NCBI RefSeq assembly: GCF_000178955.2
Contig: NC_016631.1
Coordinates: 868,001-932,000 of the forward strand
Reading direction: 5' to 3'
Length of the DNA: 64,000 nucleotides
DNA from: Granulicella mallensis MP5ACTX8
GTDB lineage: Bacteria > Acidobacteriota > Terriglobia > Terriglobales > Acidobacteriaceae
A program made the translations under genes and the position numbers. This document shows, one piece after another, positions 19,309 to 27,711 of the stretch. A model generated the notes under the pieces. That model was not told the origin of the DNA, searched no databases, and saw only the letters and a program-made list of their open reading frames with translations. Within the stretch, counting starts at the first letter, position 1. Every line of letters starts with the position of its first letter.

Positions 19309-19425
19309 CTAGAGAAAATTTCCTGTTACTGGGAAGTTGAATCGGGCGTGCAGTACCGTTTTTCTGGGGAAAAACGGCCATAAATATCAGGGTTTCGCTA
19401 TACACCTACAGGAAATTTACTCTAG
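19309..19425. mobile_element. 117-bp MITE-like repeat, copy 1
   Basis: Ends are 18-bp terminal inverted repeats: CTAGAGAAAATTTCCTGT and its complement with one mismatch at 19408-19425. The middle contains a CCGTTTTTC/GGAAAAACGG hairpin. Copies 2 (55880-55996) and 3 (57821-57937) have the same length and ends. This copy sits between the sugar permease stop and the ribokinase start (19463), so it is part of the leader of the ribokinase message. Confidence 0.85.
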
Positions 19426-19462
19426 TCTGTTCATCGTTTTAGGAAAGAAAGTCGATCTACGA

Positions 19463-20404
19463 ATGAGTCATAACGTTCTTGTGCTTGGAAGCTTTGTTGC
19501 CGATGTGGCGTTTCGCATGTCCCGTCTGCCGGCGTGGGGTGAGACGCTGATGGGAGAGACCTTCGCCCTCGGGCCCGGCGGCAAGGGCTCGAACCAGGCC
19601 GTCGCGGCTGCGCGTGCTCTTGCCGGTTCGGATGCAAAGGTGCTGTTTTTGTCCCGGGTAGGAGAGGATGCGTTTGGCACGCTGGCTCGCGATACCTGGA
19701 AGGAGGCCGGTGTGGACGCCTCGCTGGTCAGCACCTGCAGCACGGCGACCGGAGCCGCAGCGATTCTCATCGACGCTGTGAAGGGTGAGAACGCGATCAT
19801 CGTTGTGCCGGGCGCCTGCTTCACGCTTGAGCCTGCCGATGTCGAGAGCGCTGCAGCGGAGATCGGCGCAGCCAGTGTCTTCCTCACCCAGCTTGAGCTT
19901 CCGCTCGACACGGTCGAGCGCGGTCTACAGATCGCCCGCAAGGCCGGTGTGCCCACGATCCTGAATCCCGCACCCGCGCCGGCGACTCCGCTGCCGGCAT
20001 CGCTGATAGGTCTGGCCGATTACCTGATCCCCAATGAGACTGAAGCCGCGTTGCTGACGGGCCTGCCTGTCGAGACGGTCGAACAGGCCGGGCTGGCTGC
20101 CGCGGCACTCCTCGCTGCCGGAGCGCGAAACGTGATTCTTACGCTTGGTGCGCGAGGAGCGCTGGTGGCTACAGGCGACGGCCAGACGACGCTGGTTGCT
20201 TCTTTCAATGCAGGCCCTGTTCTCGAAACGACGGGCGCTGGCGATGCCTTCTGCGGCGGCTTTGCGACGGCACTTGCCGAAGGGCAGCCGCTGCTCGATG
20301 CGGTACGTTTTGGTTGTGCGACGGCGGGTATCTCGGTCACGCGAGCAGGCACCGCACCCTCGATGCCGCATCGGCATGAGATTGAGGGCCTGCTCGCCCG
20401 TTGA
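19463..20404 (+). CDS. rbsK: Ribokinase (PfkB family)
   Basis: 313 residues from the ATG at 19463 (AGGAAAG-type site upstream). PfkB signatures are present: GGKGSNQAVAAARA near residue 40 and the catalytic ETTGAGDAFCGGF near residue 255, with Asp as base. The enzyme phosphorylates ribose (or a related sugar) at O-5 with ATP. The gene follows a sugar permease, so import and phosphorylation are probably linked. A longer frame from 19337 would translate the repeat and is rejected. Confidence 0.92.
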   Translation: MSHNVLVLGSFVADVAFRMSRLPAWGETLMGETFALGPGGKGSNQAVAAARALAGSDAKVLFLSRVGEDAFGTLARDTWKEAGVDASLVSTCSTATGAAAILIDAVKGENAIIVVPGACFTLEPADVESAAAEIGAASVFLTQLELPLDTVERGLQIARKAGVPTILNPAPAPATPLPASLIGLADYLIPNETEAALLTGLPVETVEQAGLAAAALLAAGARNVILTLGARGALVATGDGQTTLVASFNAGPVLETTGAGDAFCGGFATALAEGQPLLDAVRFGCATAGISVTRAGTAPSMPHRHEIEGLLAR

Positions 20405-20412
20405 CCGCAGCT

Positions 20413-21132
20413 CTAGGCGATGACGGCGCCGCCATCGATGACGATGATCTGCCCGGTGGTGAAGCCCGACTGCATCAGGTACAGGTAGGCTTCGGCGATG
20501 TCCTGCCCTTCGCCCACCCGGCCCACGGGCAGGGCTTTGGCCTGCTGGGCGTAGAACGCCTCGCGCTCCGACTCGGACATGCCGCTCCAGAGAGCTGTCT
20601 TCACCACGCCTGCACAGACCGCGTTGACGCGGATGGGAGCCATCTCAAGCGCCAGAGCGCGAGTCAGTGCCTCCATGGCACCGGCACCTGCGCTGGCGGC
20701 ACTCCATCCCTTCCAGGGCCTGATGCCGACGATGCCATTGGTGAGCGTGATCGAGCCGCCGGGACGGATATGTGGGAAGGCGAGCTTCGCCGCGATGTAC
20801 GCTCCCCAGAACCGCACCTCGAAGACCTTGCGAGCCGCTGCGGTGGATGAGAGGTCGGTGGGCAGGCTGTCGCCTGCGGTATACACGAGATGGTCGAACT
20901 CTCCGAATCCGTCGAAGAAGCTGGTTACTGCGGCCTCATCGCTGACGTCGAGTGCCACGCCTTCCACGCCGGCGGGCAGCTCCTTCAAGGCCTTCTCGAT
21001 ATTCGCTTTGCTCCTGGAACTGATGACTACCGATGCTCCTTGCTGGGCGGCTGCTTTCGCCGTTGCCAGGCCAAAGCCTGAGGTCCCCCCGAGCACAACA
21101 ACCTTCTTGTTCTTTAGTTTTCCGATCTCCAT
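20413..21132 (-). CDS. Short-chain dehydrogenase/reductase lacking the usual YxxxK
   Basis: 239 residues from the ATG at 21132, with AAGGAG six bases upstream. Rossmann motif VLGGTSGFGLA and the conserved LTRALALEMAPIRVNAVCAGVVKT and C-terminal TTGQIIVIDGG identify an SDR. Where the catalytic Tyr-x-x-x-Lys is expected the sequence reads WSAASAGAGAMEAL, so the Tyr and Lys are absent. The protein may be a redox-inactive or altered SDR of a known subgroup. Divergent from a LysR-type regulator, which probably controls it; the two starts are 82 bases apart. Confidence 0.88.
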   Translation of the reverse strand: MEIGKLKNKKVVVLGGTSGFGLATAKAAAQQGASVVISSRSKANIEKALKELPAGVEGVALDVSDEAAVTSFFDGFGEFDHLVYTAGDSLPTDLSSTAAARKVFEVRFWGAYIAAKLAFPHIRPGGSITLTNGIVGIRPWKGWSAASAGAGAMEALTRALALEMAPIRVNAVCAGVVKTALWSGMSESEREAFYAQQAKALPVGRVGEGQDIAEAYLYLMQSGFTTGQIIVIDGGAVIA

Positions 21133-21198
21133 GACCATCTCCTTTTTCGTTGGGGCCAACGGCCCACACATAGGATGGGCACGCAGTGCATGTGCGTC

Positions 21199-21213
21199 AT
21201 GCATAATATGCAT
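21199..21213. promoter_or_regulatory. Candidate LysR operator palindrome
   Basis: A perfect 15-base palindrome ATGCATAATATGCAT, ending one base before the LysR start codon and 67 bases from the divergent SDR start. It fits the T-N11-A type of LysR site (ATGCATAATATGCAT). Placement so close to the regulator start suggests autorepression. Confidence 0.5.
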
Positions 21214-21214
21214 C

Positions 21215-22153
21215 ATGGACATGCGATGGAAGCATCTCCGCCAGGCCGACCTCAACCTCCTTGTTGCCTTTGCCATCTTTGCCGAGGAGTTGAGCATCAC
21301 GGCAGCGGGCGAGCGGCTGTTTCTCAGCCAGCCTGCCGCCAGTCGCACGCTGCAGCGACTGCAGACACTCTTCAACGATGACCTGCTGATTCGGGGCGCT
21401 GGGGGGTATCAACTGACGCCCGCAGGGGTTCGGCTGCAGGCGGAGTTGAATCGTCTGTTGCCACAGCTCGATGGCCTGCTGGGGCATCCCAGTTTCGATC
21501 CTGCCAGCGAGGAGGCCAGTTTTCGTCTCTCCGGCCCGGACAATGTGTGTAGCGCTCTCTGTCCGCTGCTCTGCCAGGAGTTGCTGCCCTCTGCGCCCCA
21601 TGTCGATCTGAATTTTGTGCCGTGGAGCGAGACGAGGATCGGCGATCTCGATCGCGGCCGTCTGGATATCGCGTTATCGAACGATGATGTGCTGATTCCA
21701 TCGCATCTGCGCGCTCAGGCTCTCTACCAGGAGCGGTGGCACTGCATCGTCTGGCGCGGCAACCGATTGCCGGCGCGGCTTTCCCTGGAGCAGTATCTGG
21801 CGGCAGAGCACATTATGGTGTCTACGCTCGATTCCGTGCAGACGATTCCTGATAAACGGCTGGCGGCCCTGGGAAAGACGCGCCGTTCCGCCCTGCGTCT
21901 GCCCTACTTCGGCACAGCGCTTGAGTGTCTTCCGCATACGAAGCTGATTCTGACCGCAACGTCATCAATGGCACGCATCGCACGAACGAACCCGGAGCTT
22001 CGAGTCATCGCAGCGCCCTCTGAGGTGACTCCGTTTTCCTTTCAGGCCATCTGGCATCCGCGGCTTAACTCGGACCCGGCACAACTCTGGTTGCGGCAGC
22101 ATATATTTCGTCTTGGCGAGAAGCTGCAACGTTCGCTTGGGGCGAAGGGTTAG
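21215..22153 (+). CDS. LysR-family transcriptional regulator
   Basis: 312 residues from the ATG at 21215. The N-terminal winged HTH (residues 8-65: HLRQADLNLLVAFAIFAEELSITAAGERLFLSQPAASRTLQRLQ) is typical of LysR; the C-terminal two-lobed effector domain follows. The long frame open from 20579 would run antisense through the SDR gene and is rejected. It probably regulates the divergent SDR gene in response to a small molecule. Confidence 0.92.
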   Translation: MDMRWKHLRQADLNLLVAFAIFAEELSITAAGERLFLSQPAASRTLQRLQTLFNDDLLIRGAGGYQLTPAGVRLQAELNRLLPQLDGLLGHPSFDPASEEASFRLSGPDNVCSALCPLLCQELLPSAPHVDLNFVPWSETRIGDLDRGRLDIALSNDDVLIPSHLRAQALYQERWHCIVWRGNRLPARLSLEQYLAAEHIMVSTLDSVQTIPDKRLAALGKTRRSALRLPYFGTALECLPHTKLILTATSSMARIARTNPELRVIAAPSEVTPFSFQAIWHPRLNSDPAQLWLRQHIFRLGEKLQRSLGAKG

Positions 22154-22160
22154 CGGGTTT

Positions 22161-23273
22161 TCAGGCGAAGAGTTGCTGTTGCAGGTCAACCGTATAGACC
22201 GGCGCGGGAGTCTTACGGGACGGAGCCTGTGACGTGTCCGCGTCCTGTTCGGGCAGTGACTCTATCGTGCGTTTGCCCAACCCATGCCTTTCGCAGACGC
22301 GTTTCACCATCTGGGCCAGTTGACGGCGATAGGGGGCGGCGGCAAAGTCCATCGTGGCAAAGCGGCGGTCATAGTCGGCTGACAGATGAGGAAAGTTTTC
22401 GCGAACAAAGTTCAGATACGTCGGGCGCGAACAGGACTTTAGAAACAGGGGACCCGCTCCGAGAAAGCTGGCTCCAACCTCGGCGGCTCGTTTGGCGACG
22501 GCATCTACAGAGAGCTCATGGTCGGTAATGCCGGGCAACAGGGGAGAGCACAGGACGCCGGTCATCACTCCGGCTTCACGCAGCTTGCGGACGGCTTCGA
22601 AGCGCAAGTCGGGACGGGGTGCGCGGGGTTCCAGCATGCGCGCCAGCGCGGCGTCCGTTGTCGTAATCGTTATGTGGACGACGAGCTTGTTAAGCTTCGC
22701 AATCTCCTGCAACAGGTCGACATCGCGTTCGATCAGCGTCGACTTCGTAATGATGCCCAGTTCATAGCCCTGGTTCTTGGCGAAGACCTCCAGCAGGCTT
22801 CGCGTGATGCCCATGCGGCGTTCGATCGGCTGATACGGATCGGTGGCCGTTCCCAGGGCGATGACCTCGCGCGGGTCGATGTGCCGAAGCTCCTGCTCGA
22901 GTAGCCATGCGGCGTTCTCCTTCAGATAGATCTCGCGCTCGAACGCCAGCGCCCAGGGTTGCTGGGGAGCGTCGTATGTTCCCGGCGCAACCTGGGACAC
23001 CGGCGAAGGTTGCAGAAACTCATGCGTGTAGCGGGCGTAGCAGTACTTGCAACCGAACTCGCAGCCGCGATAGGGATTGATCGAATACCCCATCCAAAGC
23101 TGCCGCTTGGAGTTGGTGCGGTTCAGGATCGACCGGGAGTGCATGGCTTTGAACTCGATCAGGTGGCCGTCGTCGGCGTGCTCGGCCTCCGCTGCCAGCC
23201 GGGCCATGCCTACGGGCGCCTGCGACAGAATGGGAAAGAGTTCGGCGGAGTTCTGGGTCTTAGTTTTCGCCAT
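22161..23273 (-). CDS. PA0069/Rv2578c-family radical SAM protein
   Basis: 370 residues. The [4Fe-4S]-binding motif CEFGCKYCY (Cys 71, 75, 78) follows GYSINPYRG, the hallmark of the spore-photoproduct-lyase-like radical SAM proteins annotated as PA0069 or Rv2578c family. The TIM-barrel core shows ALGTATDPYQPIERRMGITR and LCSPLLPGITD. The true reaction is not established for this family. It ends 7 bases from the stop of the convergent LysR gene. Confidence 0.88.
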   Translation of the reverse strand: MAKTKTQNSAELFPILSQAPVGMARLAAEAEHADDGHLIEFKAMHSRSILNRTNSKRQLWMGYSINPYRGCEFGCKYCYARYTHEFLQPSPVSQVAPGTYDAPQQPWALAFEREIYLKENAAWLLEQELRHIDPREVIALGTATDPYQPIERRMGITRSLLEVFAKNQGYELGIITKSTLIERDVDLLQEIAKLNKLVVHITITTTDAALARMLEPRAPRPDLRFEAVRKLREAGVMTGVLCSPLLPGITDHELSVDAVAKRAAEVGASFLGAGPLFLKSCSRPTYLNFVRENFPHLSADYDRRFATMDFAAAPYRRQLAQMVKRVCERHGLGKRTIESLPEQDADTSQAPSRKTPAPVYTVDLQQQLFA

Positions 23274-23458
23274 TTATTCGCCTCTTGAGGTCGAGACTAT
23301 GCTTCCTGGGCGAACGCGTCAAGGGAATAAGGCTATCGAGTGAGGCAACCCTTAACAGGTTGCAGAATTGCAACGCAATCGTCACATCTCCGCAATAAAT
23401 CGCGCCTATGTTCTGGGGAACGTACCCGCAACAGACTTTTCTGACGAGGTTTTTTGCT

Positions 23459-25540
23459 ATGCCTACTGACCGCCGTACCTTCCTCCAGTTGTTGAGCACG
23501 GGCGCTCTCTCCGCTGCTTTTCCGGCCAGCATTGCCCGGGCACTGGAGATTCCAGCCAATCATAAGACCGGTTCCATCAATGACATCGAGCACATCGTCA
23601 TCCTGATGCAGGAGAACCGCTCCTTCGATCACTACTTCGGTACGCTGCGCGGTGTACGCGGATATGGCGACCCACGGGCCGTTACACTCTCTTCCGGCAA
23701 GCCGGTCTGGAATCAGCCCAATGGCTCGAGCGAAGTGCTGCCGTTCCATCCTGGCGCTCCCAACCTCGGGCTGCAGTTCATTCAGGATCTGGCGCACGAC
23801 TGGACGACGACGCACGCGGCCTGGAACGAGGGCAACAACGATCAGTGGGTGCCGCAGAAGGGCACCACGACCATGGCACATCTGAACCGCAGCGATATTC
23901 CGTTCCACTACGCGCTGGCCGACGCCTTTACGATCTGCGACGCCTACCACTGCTCGCTGCTTGGCCCCACCGATCCCAATCGCTACTACATGTGGACGGG
24001 ATGGGTGGGCAATGACGGTTCGGGCGGCGGTCCGGTCGTCGACAACGCTGAAGCCGGATACGGCTGGTCGACCTTCCCGGAGCGCCTGCAGCAGGCCGGT
24101 GTGTCGTGGAAGATCTATCAGGACATCGGCTTGGGCCTGACGGCGGCTGAGTCCTGGGGCTTTACCAGCGATGCTTACATCGGCAACTACGGCGACAACT
24201 CGCTGCTCTACTTCCACCAGTACCAGAACGCAGTAGAGGGCAGTGCGTTGGCGAACGGAGCGAAGACGGGAACGGATATCTCGGCTTCGGGCAAGCTGTT
24301 CGACAACCTGCGGAGCGATGTGGCCAGCGGCAAGCTGCCGCAGGTCTCGTGGATCGTTGCGCCGGAAGCCTACACGGAGCATCCGAACTGGCCGGCGAAC
24401 TATGGAGCCTGGTACGTCTCGCAGATCCTGGACGCGCTGACATCAAACCCCGAGGTTTGGAGCAAGACCGCATTCCTCCTGACGTACGACGAAAACGACG
24501 GGTTCTTCGATCACGTGGTGCCGCCGACGGTTCCGCAGACGCGGGCACAGGGACTCTCTACGGTCAGTATTGCCAACGAGATCTTCGAAGGCAGCTCCGA
24601 ATATCCTGCCGGTCCTTACGGCATGGGCATGCGCGTTCCGATGATGGTCATCTCGCCCTGGAGCAAGGGCGGTTGGGTCAACTCGGAAGTGTTCGATCAC
24701 ACCTCGATCATCCGGTTCATCGAGCAGCGTTTTGGCAAGCAGTATCCCGGCTTGCAGGAGTCGAACATTACTCCGTGGCGGAGGGCGGTTGCGGGAGACC
24801 TTACCTCGGCGTTCAACTTCGAGTCGCCGAACTCTGCCAACGTGCCGTTGCCGAGCACCGTGGCCTACATGCCACCGGACGATCAGCGTCATCCGGATTA
24901 CGTGCCCGCACCTCCCGCGGTGCAGGCCGTGCCGGTGCAGGAGTCGGGAACGCGTCCGGCCCGTGCGGTTCCGTATGAGCCGAACAGCTATGCGGTGGTG
25001 GATTCCAATGGCTCGGTCGAGATCTTCTTCCAAAGCGCCAGCCAGGCCGCCGTTGTCTTCCAGGTGCGCTCCGGAAACACGCAGACGGCTCCTCGCACCT
25101 ACACGGTAGGCGGAGGAAAAACTGTCTCCGATACCTGGACGACCTCGGCAACTGCAGGCGCCTACGACCTTTCGGTCTATGGTCCGAACGGTTTCCTGCG
25201 CAGCTACAAAGGCAGTGCTTCCGGCGGCGGCAAGGCGAACTTCGAGGTCAAGAGCACCTTCGATCCAGCTCTCAACCTTGTCCTTCTGACTTTCCGCAAT
25301 CTGGGAGAGACCTGCAAGCTGAACGTCGAAGACACTTACAGCGGAAAGAGCTATTCGGCGCACTTCGTGCATGGACAGACCGTGACCCAACCCTGGCTGC
25401 CGACTGAAACCTTTGGCTGGTACGACTTCATCGTTACGGTCGATACCGACTCGAGCTTCGAGCAGCGCCTCTCGGGTCATATCGAAACCGGCCGGGACAG
25501 CATGACCGATCCGGCCATTGCGGCGACTCCGAAGCAGTAG
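23459..25540 (+). CDS. Tat-exported phospholipase C (phosphoesterase family)
   Basis: 693 residues from the ATG at 23459, GAGG seven to eight bases upstream. Tat-type signal with twin Arg (TDRRTFLQLL, residues 3-12) then the catalytic domain (EHIVILMQENRSFDHYFG, HDWTTTHAAWNEG, DAFTICDAYHCS, TYDENDGFFDHV) of the phosphocholine-specific phospholipase C/acid phosphatase family. Two C-terminal ~85-residue beta domains (DUF756-like) follow. It cleaves phospholipid head groups outside the cytoplasm, supplying phosphate or remodelling membranes. A strong terminator follows. Confidence 0.92.
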   Translation: MPTDRRTFLQLLSTGALSAAFPASIARALEIPANHKTGSINDIEHIVILMQENRSFDHYFGTLRGVRGYGDPRAVTLSSGKPVWNQPNGSSEVLPFHPGAPNLGLQFIQDLAHDWTTTHAAWNEGNNDQWVPQKGTTTMAHLNRSDIPFHYALADAFTICDAYHCSLLGPTDPNRYYMWTGWVGNDGSGGGPVVDNAEAGYGWSTFPERLQQAGVSWKIYQDIGLGLTAAESWGFTSDAYIGNYGDNSLLYFHQYQNAVEGSALANGAKTGTDISASGKLFDNLRSDVASGKLPQVSWIVAPEAYTEHPNWPANYGAWYVSQILDALTSNPEVWSKTAFLLTYDENDGFFDHVVPPTVPQTRAQGLSTVSIANEIFEGSSEYPAGPYGMGMRVPMMVISPWSKGGWVNSEVFDHTSIIRFIEQRFGKQYPGLQESNITPWRRAVAGDLTSAFNFESPNSANVPLPSTVAYMPPDDQRHPDYVPAPPAVQAVPVQESGTRPARAVPYEPNSYAVVDSNGSVEIFFQSASQAAVVFQVRSGNTQTAPRTYTVGGGKTVSDTWTTSATAGAYDLSVYGPNGFLRSYKGSASGGGKANFEVKSTFDPALNLVLLTFRNLGETCKLNVEDTYSGKSYSAHFVHGQTVTQPWLPTETFGWYDFIVTVDTDSSFEQRLSGHIETGRDSMTDPAIAATPKQ

Positions 25541-25558
25541 GAATTATTGAAGTGCAAA

Positions 25559-25596
25559 CCGGCCCTCAGCGAGATTCGCTGAGGGCCGGTATTTTT
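25559..25596 (+). terminator. Rho-independent terminator of phospholipase C
   Basis: A perfect 14-bp stem (25559-25572 and 25576-25589) with loop GAT, followed by TATTTTTGG, 18 bases after the stop. Confidence 0.93.
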
Positions 25597-26071
25597 GGCT
25601 CGTAATTAATACCGTTGCTGTTTATCGCGCGAAGCGCGTTCCCTGACGCTTTAGCGTTAGGGAGTCGGAGGGAGCTATTCATAGCTTTTGTTTTACGTCT
25701 CCCCACAAAGGCGTCATCCTGAGCGGAGCGTCCCAGCTTTTGGGGACGCGGAGTCGAAGGACCCCGAGGGCGGTAACCTTGCCCAAATTTTTCACACCTT
25801 TTCTACCTCAAGCGCTCGAGCCTGGACGTTAGTGCTGGAAAAGGTCCTAACAGCAAGGGTGGGATCGAGTCCCTCGGGGTCCTTCGACTGCGCACCTCGC
25901 AAAAAGCGCGAGGCGCTCCGCTCAGGATGACGCCTTTGTGGGGGCAATACTACCCTGATCCCGTGCTCTTGTTCGCAGCCGAAAGAAGGCCCGGGCCTGA
26001 AGGCTACGGCTCCCTCCGCCCCGCAACGCTAAAGCGTCGCGGTTTGCGCTTCGCGCGATTTGCAGACTTAC
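25597..26071. repeat. Large inverted-repeat cluster without genes
   Basis: No gene is supported in these 475 bases. A perfect 30-base inverted repeat has arms at 25701-25730 and 25914-25943 (core GGCGTCATCCTGAGCGG); within it a second pair (core GAAGGACCCCGAGGG near 25754 and its complement near 25870). Words such as GCGAAGCGCG and CGCTTTAGCG, and GTTCGCAGCCGAAAGAAGGC near 25972, form further hairpins; the last is repeated near 59993. These are dispersed intergenic repeats, not terminators alone. Confidence 0.75.
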
Positions 26072-26956
26072 CTAGGCCTTGTATCCCATTCCGGCCAGAA
26101 CGCCGCGCATATAGGCAAAGCTCTCGGTTGTGCCGGGGAGGGGATTGTCCGGGAAGATCTCGTATTCGAGATCGACGTTGCCGGGGTACTTGATTTTGAT
26201 GAGTGCCTCAAAGATCTCGCGCACAGGCATAATGCCCTGGCCCACGGCGACCTGGCTTTCCTTGACGTTCGACTGGGCCAGATCCTTCATGTGCACATCG
26301 AACAGGCGCGGCCCGACCTTGTGGATGGCGGAGACAACATCGGTTCCCGCGCGCATCGTATGTCCTACGTCGATGCAGCATCCCATGCGGGGGTCCATGT
26401 TCTTTACGGCATCCAGCACGGTCAGCGGCGAGGGCCATAGCTTGTCTTCCGGTCCGTGGTTGTGAATGGCGAAGCGGATGTCGTACTCCTTTACAAATTT
26501 TTCAATCCTGGGCAGTGTTGCCGCGGTCGGGTCTCCGGCCACAATCACTTTTACGCCTGCTGCTTTTGCGTACTCGAAGTTTTTGCGAACGGCGTCATCG
26601 TTGTCTTCCCGGAAGTAGACCGCGCCGACGGCTGTCACCTTGATCCCTGCCGCAGTGTAATCCGCAAGCGCTGCTTTTTCTTCATCGAGCGATGCCATCG
26701 GCAGATGGTCTTTGGTGTCCTTGCAGTTCAACAGCGTCAGCCGCAGGTCTTTCATGGCGGCGATCACCTGCGCGCGTGTCAGGGTGCGGAGCGTATAACT
26801 CGCGAGCCCAAGCCGGATGGGCGAGGTTTTACCGGGGGCCTCCGTGGGAGAGGCAAGCGCAAGAGCTGCGCCTGTCGGCAGGCAGCCTGCGGCGGCGATG
26901 GCAGCACCAGAGCGTAGAAACGCGCGACGACTCGAAGGCGAAGGGGTGTTCTTCAT
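26072..26956 (-). CDS. Exported sugar phosphate isomerase/epimerase-like TIM-barrel protein
   Basis: 294 residues from the ATG at 26956. A Tat-like signal peptide (SSRRAFLRSGAAIAAAGCLP) precedes an AP endonuclease 2/xylose-isomerase-like barrel with IRLGLASYTLR, FAIHNHGPEDKLWPS, CCIDVGHTMRAG, LFDVHMKDL and VDLEYEIF; the His, Glu and Asp of these blocks would bind the metal. Members isomerise or epimerise sugars or inositols; substrate unknown. The Cys in the signal (AAAGCLP) could instead be a lipobox. The gene converges on nothing upstream and faces the repeat cluster. Confidence 0.85.
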   Translation of the reverse strand: MKNTPSPSSRRAFLRSGAAIAAAGCLPTGAALALASPTEAPGKTSPIRLGLASYTLRTLTRAQVIAAMKDLRLTLLNCKDTKDHLPMASLDEEKAALADYTAAGIKVTAVGAVYFREDNDDAVRKNFEYAKAAGVKVIVAGDPTAATLPRIEKFVKEYDIRFAIHNHGPEDKLWPSPLTVLDAVKNMDPRMGCCIDVGHTMRAGTDVVSAIHKVGPRLFDVHMKDLAQSNVKESQVAVGQGIMPVREIFEALIKIKYPGNVDLEYEIFPDNPLPGTTESFAYMRGVLAGMGYKA

Positions 26957-27102
26957 GCCGGAAATCCTACGCGACTCCTTCCTCAATCGTCTACAGCCGG
27001 ATCGATATTCAAGCGGGTGAGCAGAACCCCCGGTTTAAAAATCAATACGGCCCGTGATATTCCTGAACAGATGCGTTGTATGGGTGGTGGTGCCGGTCGA
27101 GG

Positions 27103-27603
27103 ATGATGAATTTAGAGCGATCGGGTTTCTTTCGAAGGCGCGTCGTTGAGCCTGTGCTGCAACTGCTGCGCATGGGGGCGACGCCGCAACGGCTGGCATG
27201 GTCGATTGCGATGGGTGTCGTTATTGGCATCAATCCGCTCCTGGGCTCGACGACGGTGCTCGCCCTGGCGGTTGCTTCGGTGTTTCGGTTGAACGTGGTG
27301 GCGTCGCAACTCGGCAACCATCTTGTTTATCCATTGGAGTTATTGCTGCTCCCGGTGTTTCTGCGGGTGGGGATCGCGGTCTTTCATTCTCCCGGGCTTC
27401 CTCTGGAACGTGAGGCCCTGTTCCATGCGGTCAAGCGGCATCCCTGGGATACGACGCGGCTACTGTGGCGCTGGGAGTGGCATGCGTTGATCGTGTGGCT
27501 GGTCTTTGCCGTTGTCGTTGCGCCTCTGCTGCAGATGGTGCTGCGGCCTGTGCTGGAGCACATGCTGGCGAAGCTCCATGCCGAGCCCGTGATGGAGAAG
27601 TAG
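27103..27603 (+). CDS. DUF2062 membrane protein
   Basis: 166 residues; ATG at 27103 or 27106. The N-terminal LLRMGATPQRLAWSIAMGVVIGINPLLGSTTVLALAVASVFRLNVVASQLGN matches DUF2062, with three or four hydrophobic helices. Members are small inner-membrane proteins of unknown function, often near lipid or glycan genes. The product of the next gene (a GH105 enzyme) gives no clear link. Confidence 0.85.
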   Translation: MMNLERSGFFRRRVVEPVLQLLRMGATPQRLAWSIAMGVVIGINPLLGSTTVLALAVASVFRLNVVASQLGNHLVYPLELLLLPVFLRVGIAVFHSPGLPLEREALFHAVKRHPWDTTRLLWRWEWHALIVWLVFAVVVAPLLQMVLRPVLEHMLAKLHAEPVMEK

Positions 27604-27711
27604 CGGAGGGTGGGGCACCAGTTCTGTTGTTGTTCGAACCCTTGACGCAGCGTGTGCACTTTCCTTTTGGTACTTTCGCTCCGGTATGCTTGTTGGCGTC
27701 GAGGTGAATCA

